This document shows positions 42,262 through 52,142 of a DNA stretch of 64,000 nt, one piece after another. The DNA lies in the NCBI GenBank assembly GCA_028112705.1, contig JAOGYN010000007.1:1-64000 (forward strand), in the 5' to 3' direction. How positions within the stretch are numbered: the first letter of the stretch is position 1; each line of letters starts with the position of its first letter. The position numbers and the translations under genes were made by a program. Source of the stretch: GCA-002712045 sp028112705. Its GTDB lineage: Bacteria; Pseudomonadota; Alphaproteobacteria; Rhodobacterales; Rhodobacteraceae. The notes beneath the pieces were generated by a model, which worked only from the letters and a program-made list of their open reading frames with translations, was not told the origin of the DNA and searched no databases.

Positions 42262-44466
42262 TCAAAAAAATGTTTGAGGGTCTATATCAATTGACAATCG
42301 AACATTGCCCGGTAATTTAAACTGATTAACCCATGAAAGCAAAGCCTTTTGAAAATCTTTTACTTTCGCAGCCTTTACTAACAACCTAATTCTATGCCTA
42401 CCCCTGATCCGTGATATTGGCGCAGGAGCTGGTCCATAAACTACCGCATCAATTTTTTTCAATGGTTCAATTTTAATTGCCATATCATTTGCAATTTTTG
42501 TTACTTGATTTAAGTACAATCCAGAAACAACAATACCAGCCATTCGCCCAAAGGGGGGAACTCCTGCTTGTTTACGTTGTGCTGCTTCTGAAGCCCAAAA
42601 CTCCTCTTCATCACCAGTTAATATAGCCTTCATTACTGGATGCTCAGGTTGATATGTTTGTAAAAGTGCCAAACCTTTTTTATTTGCTCGACCCGCTCTG
42701 CCTGACACTTGTTTTATTAGCTGGAACGTTTTCTCAGCAGCCCTCAAATCTCCTCCTTGCAAACCTAAATCAGCATCAATCACACCAACCAATGATAATA
42801 AAGGGAAGTTATGCCCTTTAGCTACTAACTGCGTGCCAATAATTATATCAACATCACCGTTTGCAATTTTATTTATTAATTTTGTCATCGTTTTTGAAGA
42901 ACCAATTAAGTCAGATGATAAAATAGCTAATTTGGCACCAGGAAAAGCTTCTGAAGCTTCCTCAGCAAGCCTTTCTACTCCTGGCCCAATAGGATTAAAA
43001 GAATCTGACACTCCACAATTTGGGCAAAGCTCTAAAACACTTTTAGTATCACCGCATTGATGGCACATCAGCTTTTCTTTAAAGCTATGCAACACCATTC
43101 TAGCATCACATTTCTCACAGCCGACCTGAAGACCACATGCGTTACACATAGTTATTGGGGCATAACCCCTTCTATTAATAAATAACAAGGATTGCTCAGC
43201 TCGACCTAAGTTTGAATTTATAGCTTTAATCAATTTTTGTGAAATCCATTTACCAGAAGGTAAGGCCTCTTCTCTCATATCTATAAATGAAATTTTTGGT
43301 AATTCAGATACGCCATATCTATTTTGTAAGTTTAATCTCTTATATTTGCCAATACTAGCATTGACCCAAGTTTCTAAGGATGGTGTTGCTGAGGCTAGGA
43401 TTACTACCGCTGAATTCAAAGATGCCCTAAGGACAGCCATATCTCGAGCATTATATAAGATTCCATCTTCCTGCTTATAAGAAGAATCATGTTCTTCATC
43501 CACAACGATCAAACCTAAATCTTTAAAAGGCAAATAAAGAGCTGACCGTGCGCCAACAATTAATTCAGCATTGCCGGAGGCAACCATTTGCCAGCACCGA
43601 TTCTTTTCAGTTTTTGTAATACCTGAATGCCATTCTGCCGGCTTACAGCCGAAACGCTCCTGAACCCGATCTATAAATGCAGAAGTAAGGGCAATCTCAG
43701 GTAAAAGAACTAATACTTGACGCCCCTTTCTTAAAGCTTCCGCAACTGCTTCAAGATAAACTTCAGTTTTCCCTGAGCCAGTAACACCTTTTAATAAAGT
43801 AGTACCATAATTTCCTTCTCGTACTGATAGTTTTAATTTTTCAGCTGCTTCCAACTGTTCTTTTGATAGGTTCTTTTTTGCTTTCCCAATCAATAATTTT
43901 GAATACGACAAGTCTACAGGAATCGATTCCTCTATAATAATTCGATTTTTTATTAAGCCTCTAATAACAGATGCCGAGGCCCCAGAGAGCACGCTTAATT
44001 CACTTAATGAAAAACTTTTACCTGGATTCTGCTCAAGAAAATAAATGGTTAACGATCTTGCCATAGTCTTCCTTATACATTGTGACATGTAATTTTGGTG
44101 CAAATAGTAAATGTTTTTATTAGTCTGTTTGTAATTCAAAGTATTACCCCGAAGTGCCAACTTTAACATTCCAGAAAGTGGCGAAAGGGTATAATCAGAA
44201 ACACGGCATAAAAAACTTTTCATCTCTTTACGCATTGGAGTAATATCTAAAACGCGATTAATTTTTTTAATTTTCAAAACATCATATCCACCAATCCCTG
44301 TTGACCAAATACAACCTAAAACTTTGCGAGGACCCAAATTTACCTCAACAAAATTTCCCAAATTAACTCCACCCTTAGGAGAGTAATAGTCTAAGATACG
44401 ATTGACAGGTTCAGTAGTTAGTACCCCCACTAATTCGCCCTCAAGAAAAGAATATTTTTTATCCAT
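42262..44466 (-). CDS. priA: PriA, primosomal replication restart helicase
   Basis: The 734-residue helicase reloads the replisome at stalled forks. Motif I is LLKGVTGSGKTEVYLEA near residue 222, motif II is LIVVDEEHDSSYKQEDG near 318, and the paired zinc-binding cysteines lie in CNACGLQVGCEKCDARM, MCHQCGDTKS and ELCPNCGVSD near residues 440-490. Helicase C motifs include GTQLVAKGHNFP and QVSGRAGRANKKG. The N-terminal 3' DNA-end-binding region is shorter and more divergent, as usual in alphaproteobacteria. Confidence 0.96.
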   Translation of the reverse strand: MDKKYSFLEGELVGVLTTEPVNRILDYYSPKGGVNLGNFVEVNLGPRKVLGCIWSTGIGGYDVLKIKKINRVLDITPMRKEMKSFLCRVSDYTLSPLSGMLKLALRGNTLNYKQTNKNIYYLHQNYMSQCIRKTMARSLTIYFLEQNPGKSFSLSELSVLSGASASVIRGLIKNRIIIEESIPVDLSYSKLLIGKAKKNLSKEQLEAAEKLKLSVREGNYGTTLLKGVTGSGKTEVYLEAVAEALRKGRQVLVLLPEIALTSAFIDRVQERFGCKPAEWHSGITKTEKNRCWQMVASGNAELIVGARSALYLPFKDLGLIVVDEEHDSSYKQEDGILYNARDMAVLRASLNSAVVILASATPSLETWVNASIGKYKRLNLQNRYGVSELPKISFIDMREEALPSGKWISQKLIKAINSNLGRAEQSLLFINRRGYAPITMCNACGLQVGCEKCDARMVLHSFKEKLMCHQCGDTKSVLELCPNCGVSDSFNPIGPGVERLAEEASEAFPGAKLAILSSDLIGSSKTMTKLINKIANGDVDIIIGTQLVAKGHNFPLLSLVGVIDADLGLQGGDLRAAEKTFQLIKQVSGRAGRANKKGLALLQTYQPEHPVMKAILTGDEEEFWASEAAQRKQAGVPPFGRMAGIVVSGLYLNQVTKIANDMAIKIEPLKKIDAVVYGPAPAPISRIRGRHRIRLLVKAAKVKDFQKALLSWVNQFKLPGNVRLSIDIDPQTFF

Positions 44467-44564
44467 TTAACTCACAATTTTATAGGGTATGCTATTTAAA
44501 GCATTTGTTATATATAAGGACATATAAATCATTTGGCTAATAGCCCCAAATAATAGGAAAAAAA

Positions 44565-45218
44565 ATGAAATTTTTTGTAGATACAGCAGATATTGCCGCA
44601 ATTTCTGAGCTAAACGAAATGGGTATGGTAGATGGGGTAACAACAAATCCGTCGTTAATATTGAAATCTGGTCGTGACATTTTAGAAGTCACAAAAGAGA
44701 TCTGCTCTATTGTTGACGGACCAGTTAGTGCAGAAGTTGTCGGAACCGATGCTGACACAATGATAGCTGAGGGACAAAAATTAGCAAAAATTGCACCAAA
44801 CATTGCAGTAAAGGTTCCTTTAACTTGGGCAGGATTGAAAACATGCAAAACATTAACAGAAGAAGGTTACATGGTTAATGTTACCCTTTGTTTTAGTGCA
44901 AACCAAGCGCTATTGGCCGCAAAAGCTGGTGCAACATTCATTTCACCCTTTATTGGTAGATTAGACGACATTAATGTAGATGGAATGGATTTAATATCAG
45001 AAATTAGACAAATTTATGATAATTTTGACTTCAAAACAGAAATATTAGGTGCCTCAATTCGTACAGTTAATCATGTAACACAATGTGCATTAATTGGTGC
45101 TGATGTTATCACCGCTCCACCCAATGTTTTAAAAATGTTAGCTGAGCATCCATTAACAACAAAAGGGCTTGAAATATTTATGGAAGACTGGGCAAAAACT
45201 GGGCAAAAAATAATTTAA
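44565..45218 (+). CDS. Small transaldolase / fructose-6-phosphate aldolase (TalC type)
   Basis: The 217-residue Schiff-base aldolase starts MKFFVDTADIAAISELNE and has GVTTNPSLILKSG, the catalytic Lys in NIAVKVPLTWAG near residue 86, and FISPFIGRLDDI near 126. In central carbon metabolism it is either a transaldolase of the pentose phosphate route or a fructose-6-phosphate aldolase; sequence at this level does not decide. It opens a row with DUF484 and xerC. Confidence 0.9.
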   Translation: MKFFVDTADIAAISELNEMGMVDGVTTNPSLILKSGRDILEVTKEICSIVDGPVSAEVVGTDADTMIAEGQKLAKIAPNIAVKVPLTWAGLKTCKTLTEEGYMVNVTLCFSANQALLAAKAGATFISPFIGRLDDINVDGMDLISEIRQIYDNFDFKTEILGASIRTVNHVTQCALIGADVITAPPNVLKMLAEHPLTTKGLEIFMEDWAKTGQKII

Positions 45219-45232
45219 ACCTTGGAAAAAAA

Positions 45233-45943
45233 ATGAACAATGTAAAAAACCCAACCGAGAAATTAAAAGAAACAATCCTAACAAACCCTAATATAATATT
45301 AGAAGACCCAGAACTTATGGATGCACTTCTTAATGCGCAAAGTAATTTGCGAGGAGATAATATAGTTGATCTTCGTGGCGCAGCTATGAAGCAGCTAGAG
45401 AGAAGGCTAGAAAAAGTTGAAAATACACATAATGATGTGATTGCTATGGCTTACGAAAACCTATCTGGTGCAAGTCAAATACAGCGAGCAATATTAAAGC
45501 TCTTAGAGCCCAATGACTTTCCAAGTTTCATAAAGAGATTGTCAAAAGAAGTTAAAGAAATATTAAATGTTGAACATATTGGTCTTATATTGGAGACAAA
45601 TGCCGCCAGCGAAAACCTAACATTACTAAAAAGTTTAAATCCAATAACAATCGTGGTTGGTGAAAATACTATTAAAGATTATTTATCAAATTCAGGGCAT
45701 TTTCCTTCACAAACGATAACATTAAGGTCAAATGTAAACACATCTCATCAATTCTATGAAAATAATAAGCAGATAATATCATCTGAAGCATTATTAATGT
45801 TAAATTTTGAAAGCGTTAATGTTAAGGGCCTTTTAATATTAGGTTCTCAGAAAAAGGAAAAGTTCACTACTGGTCAAGGAACTGAATTATTAACATTTTT
45901 TGCCAATGTTTTTGAAAGAACTTTGGCCCGTTGGTTGATTTGA
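45233..45943 (+). CDS. DUF484-family protein
   Basis: The 236-residue protein matches DUF484: an N-terminal helical part with LTNPNIILEDPELMDALL and VDLRGAAMKQLERRLEKVEN, then a GAF-like domain (EILNVEHIGLILE, VKGLLILGSQ). The family commonly stands next to xerC, as here; its role is unknown. It overlaps xerC by 4 bases if xerC starts at the TTG chosen below. Confidence 0.87.
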   Translation: MNNVKNPTEKLKETILTNPNIILEDPELMDALLNAQSNLRGDNIVDLRGAAMKQLERRLEKVENTHNDVIAMAYENLSGASQIQRAILKLLEPNDFPSFIKRLSKEVKEILNVEHIGLILETNAASENLTLLKSLNPITIVVGENTIKDYLSNSGHFPSQTITLRSNVNTSHQFYENNKQIISSEALLMLNFESVNVKGLLILGSQKKEKFTTGQGTELLTFFANVFERTLARWLI

Positions 45944-46860
45944 ATAGTCAAAGATCAGCAACCTCCAACTTAGTAGAGGATTGGCTTACCTGGTTGAAAT
46001 CATTGGGTGGGAGATCAAACAAAACAATTATCGCTTACAGAAACGACGTTTTCAATTTTATAAAATTCATGTCAAAACATTTTCAAAACGAGATATCTCC
46101 TACAAAATTGAAAACTATAGAATTAATTGATATGAGAGCTTGGATGGCATTTGAACGAACTAACGGCCTTTCTTCTAGATCAGTTTCTAGAAAACTCTCT
46201 GCAATCAAAGGTTTCTTCATCTGGCTTGGCGAACAAGAAAACTTTGAACCCACAAGTGTATTAGCTGTTCGATCACCAAAATTTCATAATAAATTACCTC
46301 GGCCCTTAGAAAAAAATGCTGCTAAAAACCTTATTTTAACTGTTAAATCGCAAAATAAACTTGACTGGGTATCAGCACGTGATGGTGCTGTATTAACTCT
46401 TTTATATTGCTGTGGCCTTAGAATTTCGGAAGCCTTAAGCCTGACAAAATCAGATGCACCTCTAACAGAAGTTTTGCGAATAAAAGGTAAAAATAATAAA
46501 GAACGTGTGGTCCCAGTTATTAAAATAGCAATTGATTGTGTAAATGAATATATCAGACTTTGTCCGTTTAGCTCTACTAGAGATGGACCATTATTCATTG
46601 GTGTAAGAGGAGGCCCATTAAACCCAAGAATTATTCAAAAAGTAACAGAAAAAGCTAGAAGAAAATTAGGCCTAGAAGAAAGTGCAACTCCCCATGCGAT
46701 GAGGCATTCCTTTGCTACACATTTATTAGAAGCAGGTGGTGACTTGCGTGCTATACAAGATTTGTTGGGTCACTCTTCGTTATCTACAACTCAAAATTAC
46801 ACAGCCGTTAATCAAGAAAAGTTAATGGAAATATATAAAAGTGCTCATCCGAAGGCTTGA
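45940..46860 (+). CDS. xerC: XerC-type tyrosine recombinase
   Basis: The recombinase of about 306 residues resolves chromosome dimers at dif together with XerD. The N-terminal SAM-like domain (WLTWLKSLGGRSNKTIIAYR) precedes the catalytic domain with Arg in YCCGLRISEALSL, Lys in RIKGKNNKERVVPV, HAMRHSFATHLLEAGGDLRA, LLGHSSLSTTQNY with the nucleophile Tyr. The start is a TTG overlapping the DUF484 stop; another TTG at 45931 is possible. It is a housekeeping recombinase, not a sign of a mobile element. Confidence 0.92.
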   Translation: MNSQRSATSNLVEDWLTWLKSLGGRSNKTIIAYRNDVFNFIKFMSKHFQNEISPTKLKTIELIDMRAWMAFERTNGLSSRSVSRKLSAIKGFFIWLGEQENFEPTSVLAVRSPKFHNKLPRPLEKNAAKNLILTVKSQNKLDWVSARDGAVLTLLYCCGLRISEALSLTKSDAPLTEVLRIKGKNNKERVVPVIKIAIDCVNEYIRLCPFSSTRDGPLFIGVRGGPLNPRIIQKVTEKARRKLGLEESATPHAMRHSFATHLLEAGGDLRAIQDLLGHSSLSTTQNYTAVNQEKLMEIYKSAHPKA

Positions 46861-46900
46861 AGGCTTTGCAATCTTTAACTTTTGGTTTTATTAGTAATTG

Positions 46901-47596
46901 ATGATGCATAAAACTCGAGCACTTTTTGTCCACTTATTTACTGCCACTGGGGCCGTATTTGCAATGCTAGCTATGTTAGCAGCAGTCGATGGAAAATGGG
47001 ACATTATGTTTGTCTGGCTTGTCATTGCTTTTATTGTTGATGGAATAGATGGGCCGTTAGCGAGAAAGTATAACGTAAAAAAATATGCTCCACAGTATGA
47101 CGGTTATTTACTTGACCTCATTATAGATTACTTAACTTACGTATTTATTCCAGCCTTTGCACTATTTAAAAGTGGGCTTTTTGATAAGGATTGGACTGGA
47201 TGGGTTTGTATAATAGTAATTACATTTGGAAGTGTTATTTATTTTGTCGACACACGAATGAAGACTAAAGACAACTCTTTCTCTGGGTTTCCTGCTTGTT
47301 GGAATATGGTAATTCTAGTCTTTTTTGCTCTAGAGCCAAACTTTTGGATTATTTTGGGCATTGTCATTGCTCTTACTTTATCAATGTTTCTCCCAGTGGA
47401 ATTCGTCCATCCAGTAAGAACAAAAAGATGGCGCTTGGTAACTCTACCAACCGCCTTCTTGTGGACAGCGTGTGCCGGTTTGGCCGCTTGGGTTGATTTT
47501 GACCCCGGTCCAATTGTTTTGTTTGGTCTCAGTTTATCAAGCATTTATTTACTCTTAGCTGGACTTTTTATGCAACTTTCCCCACAAAAAAAATAA
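46901..47596 (+). CDS. pcs: Phosphatidylcholine synthase
   Basis: The membrane protein of about 231 residues belongs to the CDP-alcohol phosphotransferase family: FIVDGIDGPLARKYNVKKYA near residue 48, followed by QYDGYLLDLIIDYLTY, gives the conserved Asp-rich active site. FLPVEFVHPVRTKRWR near residue 168 is typical of Pcs. It condenses choline with CDP-diacylglycerol, so the cell probably uses phosphatidylcholine and imported choline. About seven or eight helices are visible. Start chosen at the first of two adjacent ATGs; a TTG lies just before. Confidence 0.92.
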   Translation: MMHKTRALFVHLFTATGAVFAMLAMLAAVDGKWDIMFVWLVIAFIVDGIDGPLARKYNVKKYAPQYDGYLLDLIIDYLTYVFIPAFALFKSGLFDKDWTGWVCIIVITFGSVIYFVDTRMKTKDNSFSGFPACWNMVILVFFALEPNFWIILGIVIALTLSMFLPVEFVHPVRTKRWRLVTLPTAFLWTACAGLAAWVDFDPGPIVLFGLSLSSIYLLLAGLFMQLSPQKK

Positions 47597-47640
47597 AGAT
47601 AATTTTTCTTCAATAATTTCAAATTATGCTGATAAAAAGC

Positions 47641-49608
47641 TCAAGGTGTTCGAGTTAACCTTATTTTCACAGAAGAGTTCATGTTATCATGTAATTTAGC
47701 TCTATAAATCAACACACCTTCTAAAACTCGCATAATATAGTTTCTTGTTTCATTGAACGGGATATGCTCAATCCAATCTATGTAATCGACATCCTTATTT
47801 CGTGGATCACCATATCGCTTTACCCAACTGTCCATTCTAGTCGGGCCAGCATTATATGCACCAAAACTTAAAAGAAAAGATCCATCATACTTACCCATTA
47901 AGTAATTTAGATATTCAGCTCCTAACTCTACGTTATATTCCCAATCAGTAATCAATCTCTTTGAAGAGTATTTATAGTTCAGATCAGCCGATACTTTTTT
48001 TGCTGTTCCAGGCATAATTTGCATAAATCCTCTTGCACCAGCTCCACTCTTAGCTCTCAAATTAAACTCACTTTCACGTCTAGCTATTGCTAATAAAATT
48101 TCCGGTCTAATTTTCCATGATAACTTTGCTAGTTCATGCACAGGGTAATATGCATTAGAGTAAATCCTACCTTCTTTAGCTGCCTGCTTCGCAATTGCTA
48201 ACGCAAGAAATTCACTCTTTTGATTTAATAAATAGTCAGCTAACTGCCGGTGTTCATGCACATTTAAGCCTTCTGCAAAGTGTAAAAAAAATCTTTTAGA
48301 TAAAATATCTGCGTTTGAATCATAAAAAAGAACAGCTAGACGAAAAATATCAGTTTTATTAAATTTCTCTATAGATATTTCAGTATTAATCTCAGACGAG
48401 ACTAGAGAACTCTCAAATTTCGCACCAATTTTTTCAGCTGATAATTGGCCATAGAAGCTACTTTGATTTTGTGCGCCAAGGCGATAATAGTATCTTGCTA
48501 GCCTTAATTCATTAATTTCCTCATGTGCTCTTCCTAACCAATACCCCGCACGCCCCAATGAGATAGGAGTCTTCACTGCATTCAGAAAATTATTAAAATG
48601 AGCAATTGCTTGTGCTGGTTTATTTAATTTTCTCAGGCTGACATACCCCGATAACCATTCTAAATCAGCATAATCAGACCCACCAAGAACAAAATGATTT
48701 GATGCCAAAAAATACGCTAACTCTGGTTTATTGTCCCTCATAGCCTGTCTTGCATAATCTCGCCTTTTGCGAGACCATTTGCTTGGAACACTTAGTGTTG
48801 ACTTAGAAATACTTTGTTCCGTCAAAATTTCTTTTGCTCCTTCTGAACGACCTTTCATTACCCGCCATAAAAACCGCTCATATGCTAAGCCTGGATCTGA
48901 TTTTAAGTTGGGTGGTACTTTTTTTATCAAAACATCCACACCATAATTTTGCTGCCTAAGAGAGATCCTAGCCTTAGCTAAAGCTTGAGTATCTTTGCTT
49001 AAATATGGTAAAAGTCGTTTGGCTTCCCTAGTCATGCCATTCCATAAAAGAAATTCACTGCGTTCATTCACAAAGGGTACTGTTAAACTACCATGTGTTG
49101 TTATAAAAAAATTAAATTCATTTTTTTTTAAACTTAATTCAGACCAAGCACGCTTAATTTCTCTAACCGCGGCATCACTATCATGTATTTTTTGGTAAGC
49201 TTCTATCAAACAAATTGCTCCAAATCCTGTAGACGGTTGTGAGTTACTGAAATATGTAATCACTTCTTTTGGTGTTGTTTTTTTTGATATCTTCGCTTCA
49301 CCTTTTTGTCTTAAAATTTGCAAACCAGGCCAATGCGAATAATTGCTTAAGAAAAACTGGTAATCCCTAAATGAGCCAAATCCTTTACGCAATTTCACCC
49401 AGCTTATGAAGGTTTTTACGGCTGGCTCATTAAGTTTTCTTGACAACTCTTCTGCAGTGTTCCACTGCTCTCTATCAACAGCTAAGATCAAATTTTTCAT
49501 AACTTTTTTTTCTGCAACTAGGTTTGCTGAAAAACCAACATCTACAGAAAGAAAATAGAAAAAAACCCATACCAACGCCCTACTTTGATTTGACTTAAAT
49601 AATAGCAT
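47641..49608 (-). CDS. Soluble lytic murein transglycosylase (Slt70-like)
   Basis: The periplasmic enzyme of about 655 residues cleaves peptidoglycan with 1,6-anhydro product formation. A signal peptide (VFFYFLSVDVGFSA) precedes a long alpha-helical, TPR-like superhelix. The C-terminal SLT domain has the catalytic Glu in AIARRESEFNLRAKSGAGAR, then GFMQIMPGTAKKVS and LSFGAYNAGPTRMDSWVKRY. The ATG at 49608 has AGAAGGG upstream; an in-frame TTG at 49659 would add 17 residues before the signal peptide. It is divergent from dapA. Confidence 0.92.
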   Translation of the reverse strand: MLLFKSNQSRALVWVFFYFLSVDVGFSANLVAEKKVMKNLILAVDREQWNTAEELSRKLNEPAVKTFISWVKLRKGFGSFRDYQFFLSNYSHWPGLQILRQKGEAKISKKTTPKEVITYFSNSQPSTGFGAICLIEAYQKIHDSDAAVREIKRAWSELSLKKNEFNFFITTHGSLTVPFVNERSEFLLWNGMTREAKRLLPYLSKDTQALAKARISLRQQNYGVDVLIKKVPPNLKSDPGLAYERFLWRVMKGRSEGAKEILTEQSISKSTLSVPSKWSRKRRDYARQAMRDNKPELAYFLASNHFVLGGSDYADLEWLSGYVSLRKLNKPAQAIAHFNNFLNAVKTPISLGRAGYWLGRAHEEINELRLARYYYRLGAQNQSSFYGQLSAEKIGAKFESSLVSSEINTEISIEKFNKTDIFRLAVLFYDSNADILSKRFFLHFAEGLNVHEHRQLADYLLNQKSEFLALAIAKQAAKEGRIYSNAYYPVHELAKLSWKIRPEILLAIARRESEFNLRAKSGAGARGFMQIMPGTAKKVSADLNYKYSSKRLITDWEYNVELGAEYLNYLMGKYDGSFLLSFGAYNAGPTRMDSWVKRYGDPRNKDVDYIDWIEHIPFNETRNYIMRVLEGVLIYRAKLHDNMNSSVKIRLTRTP

Positions 49609-49734
49609 TGGCACCCTTCTTAGTAGCAAACCACTAACATACACTTGATTTATTAGCAATTTCTTGGCAGTTCATACTAGAAACTATTTTATTTATATTT
49701 TAAATTGGAAATATTAAGCTTAGGAGCAATAAAT

Positions 49735-50607
49735 ATGTTTAAAGGATCGATTACGGCTTTAGTGACACCATTTTCAAATGGTGAGGTTGACAATATTGCT
49801 CTCAAAAATCTTGTAAACTGGCAAATTTCTGAAGGTTCTAAGGGATTAGTACCCGTTGGAACTACAGGTGAAAGTCCAACACTTACTCATACTGAGCATG
49901 AAATGGTTGTAGAGCAAGTTGTAAAAGAAAGTGCCAACAGGGTACCAATAATTGCTGGTGCTGGTTCAAATAACACAGCCGAAACAATTAGATTCATGCA
50001 GCATGCTGAATCTGTTGGTGCAACTGCTGGCCTAGTCGTAACACCTTATTATAATAAACCCACTCAAGCTGGTTTAATTGAACACTTTTCTCAAGCACAT
50101 AACGCGGCAAATATCCCAATAATTATCTACAATATACCCGGTCGTTCAGCAGTTGATATGTCGCCCGAAACAATGGGAATACTATCGAAATTACCGAGAA
50201 TTATTGGTGTTAAAGATGCAACTGGAGATTTATCAAGGGTTCCACAACAGCGTATAACTTGTGGAGAAAATTTTATACAATTATCTGGTGAAGACGCTAC
50301 TGCTCTTGGATTTAATGCACACGGCGGAATAGGTTGTATTTCAGTAACATCAAATGTTGCTCCACGATTATGCTCAGAATTTCAAGAAGCAACGCTGAAT
50401 GGGGACTTTTCGTTAGCATTAGAAATCACAGACAAATTGATGCCTTTACATCAAGCCATTTTTACTGAGCCCGGATTATGTGGGGTAAAATATGGACTAT
50501 CTCTTCTTGGGTTTTGCTCGACAGAAGTTCGATCACCTTTGATACAATTACATGATGATACCAAAATAAAAATAAAGAATGCTATGAAATTCGCGGGTAT
50601 TTTGTAA
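49735..50607 (+). CDS. dapA: DapA, 4-hydroxy-tetrahydrodipicolinate synthase
   Basis: The 290-residue aldolase condenses pyruvate with aspartate semialdehyde for lysine and diaminopimelate. It has FKGSITALVTPFSNGEVD at the N terminus, VPVGTTGESPTL near residue 40, YNIPGRSAVDM near 132 with the catalytic Tyr, and the Schiff-base Lys in IIGVKDATGDLSR near 160. TAGGAG precedes the ATG at 49735. Confidence 0.97.
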   Translation: MFKGSITALVTPFSNGEVDNIALKNLVNWQISEGSKGLVPVGTTGESPTLTHTEHEMVVEQVVKESANRVPIIAGAGSNNTAETIRFMQHAESVGATAGLVVTPYYNKPTQAGLIEHFSQAHNAANIPIIIYNIPGRSAVDMSPETMGILSKLPRIIGVKDATGDLSRVPQQRITCGENFIQLSGEDATALGFNAHGGIGCISVTSNVAPRLCSEFQEATLNGDFSLALEITDKLMPLHQAIFTEPGLCGVKYGLSLLGFCSTEVRSPLIQLHDDTKIKIKNAMKFAGIL

Positions 50608-50616
50608 AATTAAACA

Positions 50617-50634
50617 AAAAGGCCATGACCTTTT
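50617..50634 (+). terminator. Weak possible terminator after dapA
   Basis: AAAAGG (50617-50622) and CCTTTT (50629-50634) form a 6-base stem ending in four T residues, 10 bases after the dapA stop. The stem is short and A-T rich, so termination would be partial at best. Confidence 0.35.
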
Positions 50635-50695
50635 AATAATTTAGAAAAAAAGATTACGGCTTTAAATTTTTGCAACTATAGATTGCAGGTAAAAT

Positions 50696-51163
50696 ATGAA
50701 TGATAATGAAAACTATAAAATAGCATCTGAAAATCGCAAGGCAAGGTACAATTATGCGATAGAGGATGACATTGAATGTGGGATTATTCTAGAAGGCTCA
50801 GAAGTTAAATCATTACGATTAGGTGGGAGTAATATAGCCGAAAGTTATGCTAATGTTGAGAACGGTGAATTGTGGTTAATTAACAGTTATATAGCACCAT
50901 ATAATCAGGCAAAAACTTTCAGACATGACGAGCGCCGGAAGCGTAAATTACTTGTCTCAAAGCGTGAGCTATCCAAATTATGGTCTGCTGGCGCTCGTGA
51001 AGGAATGACCTTAGTTCCATTAGTGTTATATTTTAACCACAAAGGTACCGCTAAAATAAAAATTGGAATTGCTAAAGGCAAAACGAATGTCGACAAGCGT
51101 GAGACTGAAAAAAAGCGAGACTGGCAGAAACAGAAAGCGAGACTATTGCGCTCACATAATTAA
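50696..51163 (+). CDS. smpB: SmpB, tmRNA-binding protein
   Basis: The 155-residue protein binds tmRNA for rescue of stalled ribosomes. It has the SmpB core with ENRKARYNYAIEDDIECGII, EGSEVKSLRLGGSNIAESY, WLINSYIAPY and the basic tail with GIAKGKTNVDKRETEKKRDW. No tmRNA gene was seen in the window. It follows dapA by 88 bases. Confidence 0.96.
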   Translation: MNDNENYKIASENRKARYNYAIEDDIECGIILEGSEVKSLRLGGSNIAESYANVENGELWLINSYIAPYNQAKTFRHDERRKRKLLVSKRELSKLWSAGAREGMTLVPLVLYFNHKGTAKIKIGIAKGKTNVDKRETEKKRDWQKQKARLLRSHN

Positions 51164-51288
51164 ATTTTCTGAATATATGGTTAGTCTAAGCTAGTAAAAA
51201 AATTTGAAGATTTAGTTCATGAACTCAACTCAAGTATTGTAACATTTAATAAGCGAACATACACTTAAAAGAAAACTATGGTTACATA

Positions 51289-52140
51289 ATGTTATCAAAT
51301 GATCCACAAGTATTAGTTTCAACATCATGGTTACTTAAGCATTTAAACGATCCTGATTTAAGAATTATAGATGCAAGCTGGTACTTACCAAAAATGAAGC
51401 GTGATGGCTTCAAAGAATATGAAGAAAAACATATACCAGGTGCACGATTTTTTGATATTGATGAAATCTGTGATATTCAAAGTAATCTTCCACATATGGT
51501 ACCCACTTCACAGAAATTCATAAGTAGAATGAAAGCTTTAGGTATTGGTGACGGACATCAGATTGTTGTTTATGATGGGTACGGTTTATTCTCTGCAGCA
51601 CGCGTTTGGTGGATGTTTCGCTTATTTGGGAAAAAAAATGTTGCTGTACTTGATGGAGGTCTTCCAAAGTGGCTATCTGAAAATCATCCAATTGATAACA
51701 AAAAACCACTGTTGCGGGATCGTCATATAACGGTACAATATCAGGCAAGTCTCATAAAAGACGTCACCCAGGTTGCTGCTTCGTCAAAACTTTCCACTGC
51801 AACAATTTTAGATGCCAGAAGTATCCCTAGGTTCAAAGGAGATGAAATGGAACCACGGCCTGGCTTGCGTTCAGGTCATATACCTGGGTCTAAAAATCTC
51901 CATTATGAAATTCTTTTAAATAGAGATGGAACTTTAAAGTCTGAGACTCAAATAAGAGAAATTTTAACTAATAATGGCGTTGATACTTCCAAAACAATCA
52001 TCACAACTTGTGGCTCAGGTGTGACTGCTGCAATTCTGAACTTGGCTCTGGAACGAGCAGGTTATAAGGATCACTCTCTATACGATGGATCTTGGAGTGA
52101 ATGGGGAATGTATCCAGATTTAAAGGTGGATAAAGGGTAA
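51289..52140 (+). CDS. sseA: SseA-type 3-mercaptopyruvate / thiosulfate sulfurtransferase
   Basis: The 283-residue protein has two rhodanese domains. The first is inactive (LRIIDASWYLPKMKRDGFKE, HIPGARFFDIDEI); the second holds the active-site loop TTCGSGVTAAILNLAL near residue 239, whose CGSGVT favours mercaptopyruvate over thiosulfate. SGHIPGSKNLHYEILLN is also typical. It ends 2 bases before the aminotransferase gene and is probably cotranscribed with it. Confidence 0.92.
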   Translation: MLSNDPQVLVSTSWLLKHLNDPDLRIIDASWYLPKMKRDGFKEYEEKHIPGARFFDIDEICDIQSNLPHMVPTSQKFISRMKALGIGDGHQIVVYDGYGLFSAARVWWMFRLFGKKNVAVLDGGLPKWLSENHPIDNKKPLLRDRHITVQYQASLIKDVTQVAASSKLSTATILDARSIPRFKGDEMEPRPGLRSGHIPGSKNLHYEILLNRDGTLKSETQIREILTNNGVDTSKTIITTCGSGVTAAILNLALERAGYKDHSLYDGSWSEWGMYPDLKVDKG

Positions 52141-52142
52141 CA

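Noticed and set aside
45940..46860. XerC-type recombinase as integrase of a mobile element
   Set aside because: It has the housekeeping XerC sequence and sits behind DUF484, the usual chromosomal context; no attachment repeats or cargo genes were seen.
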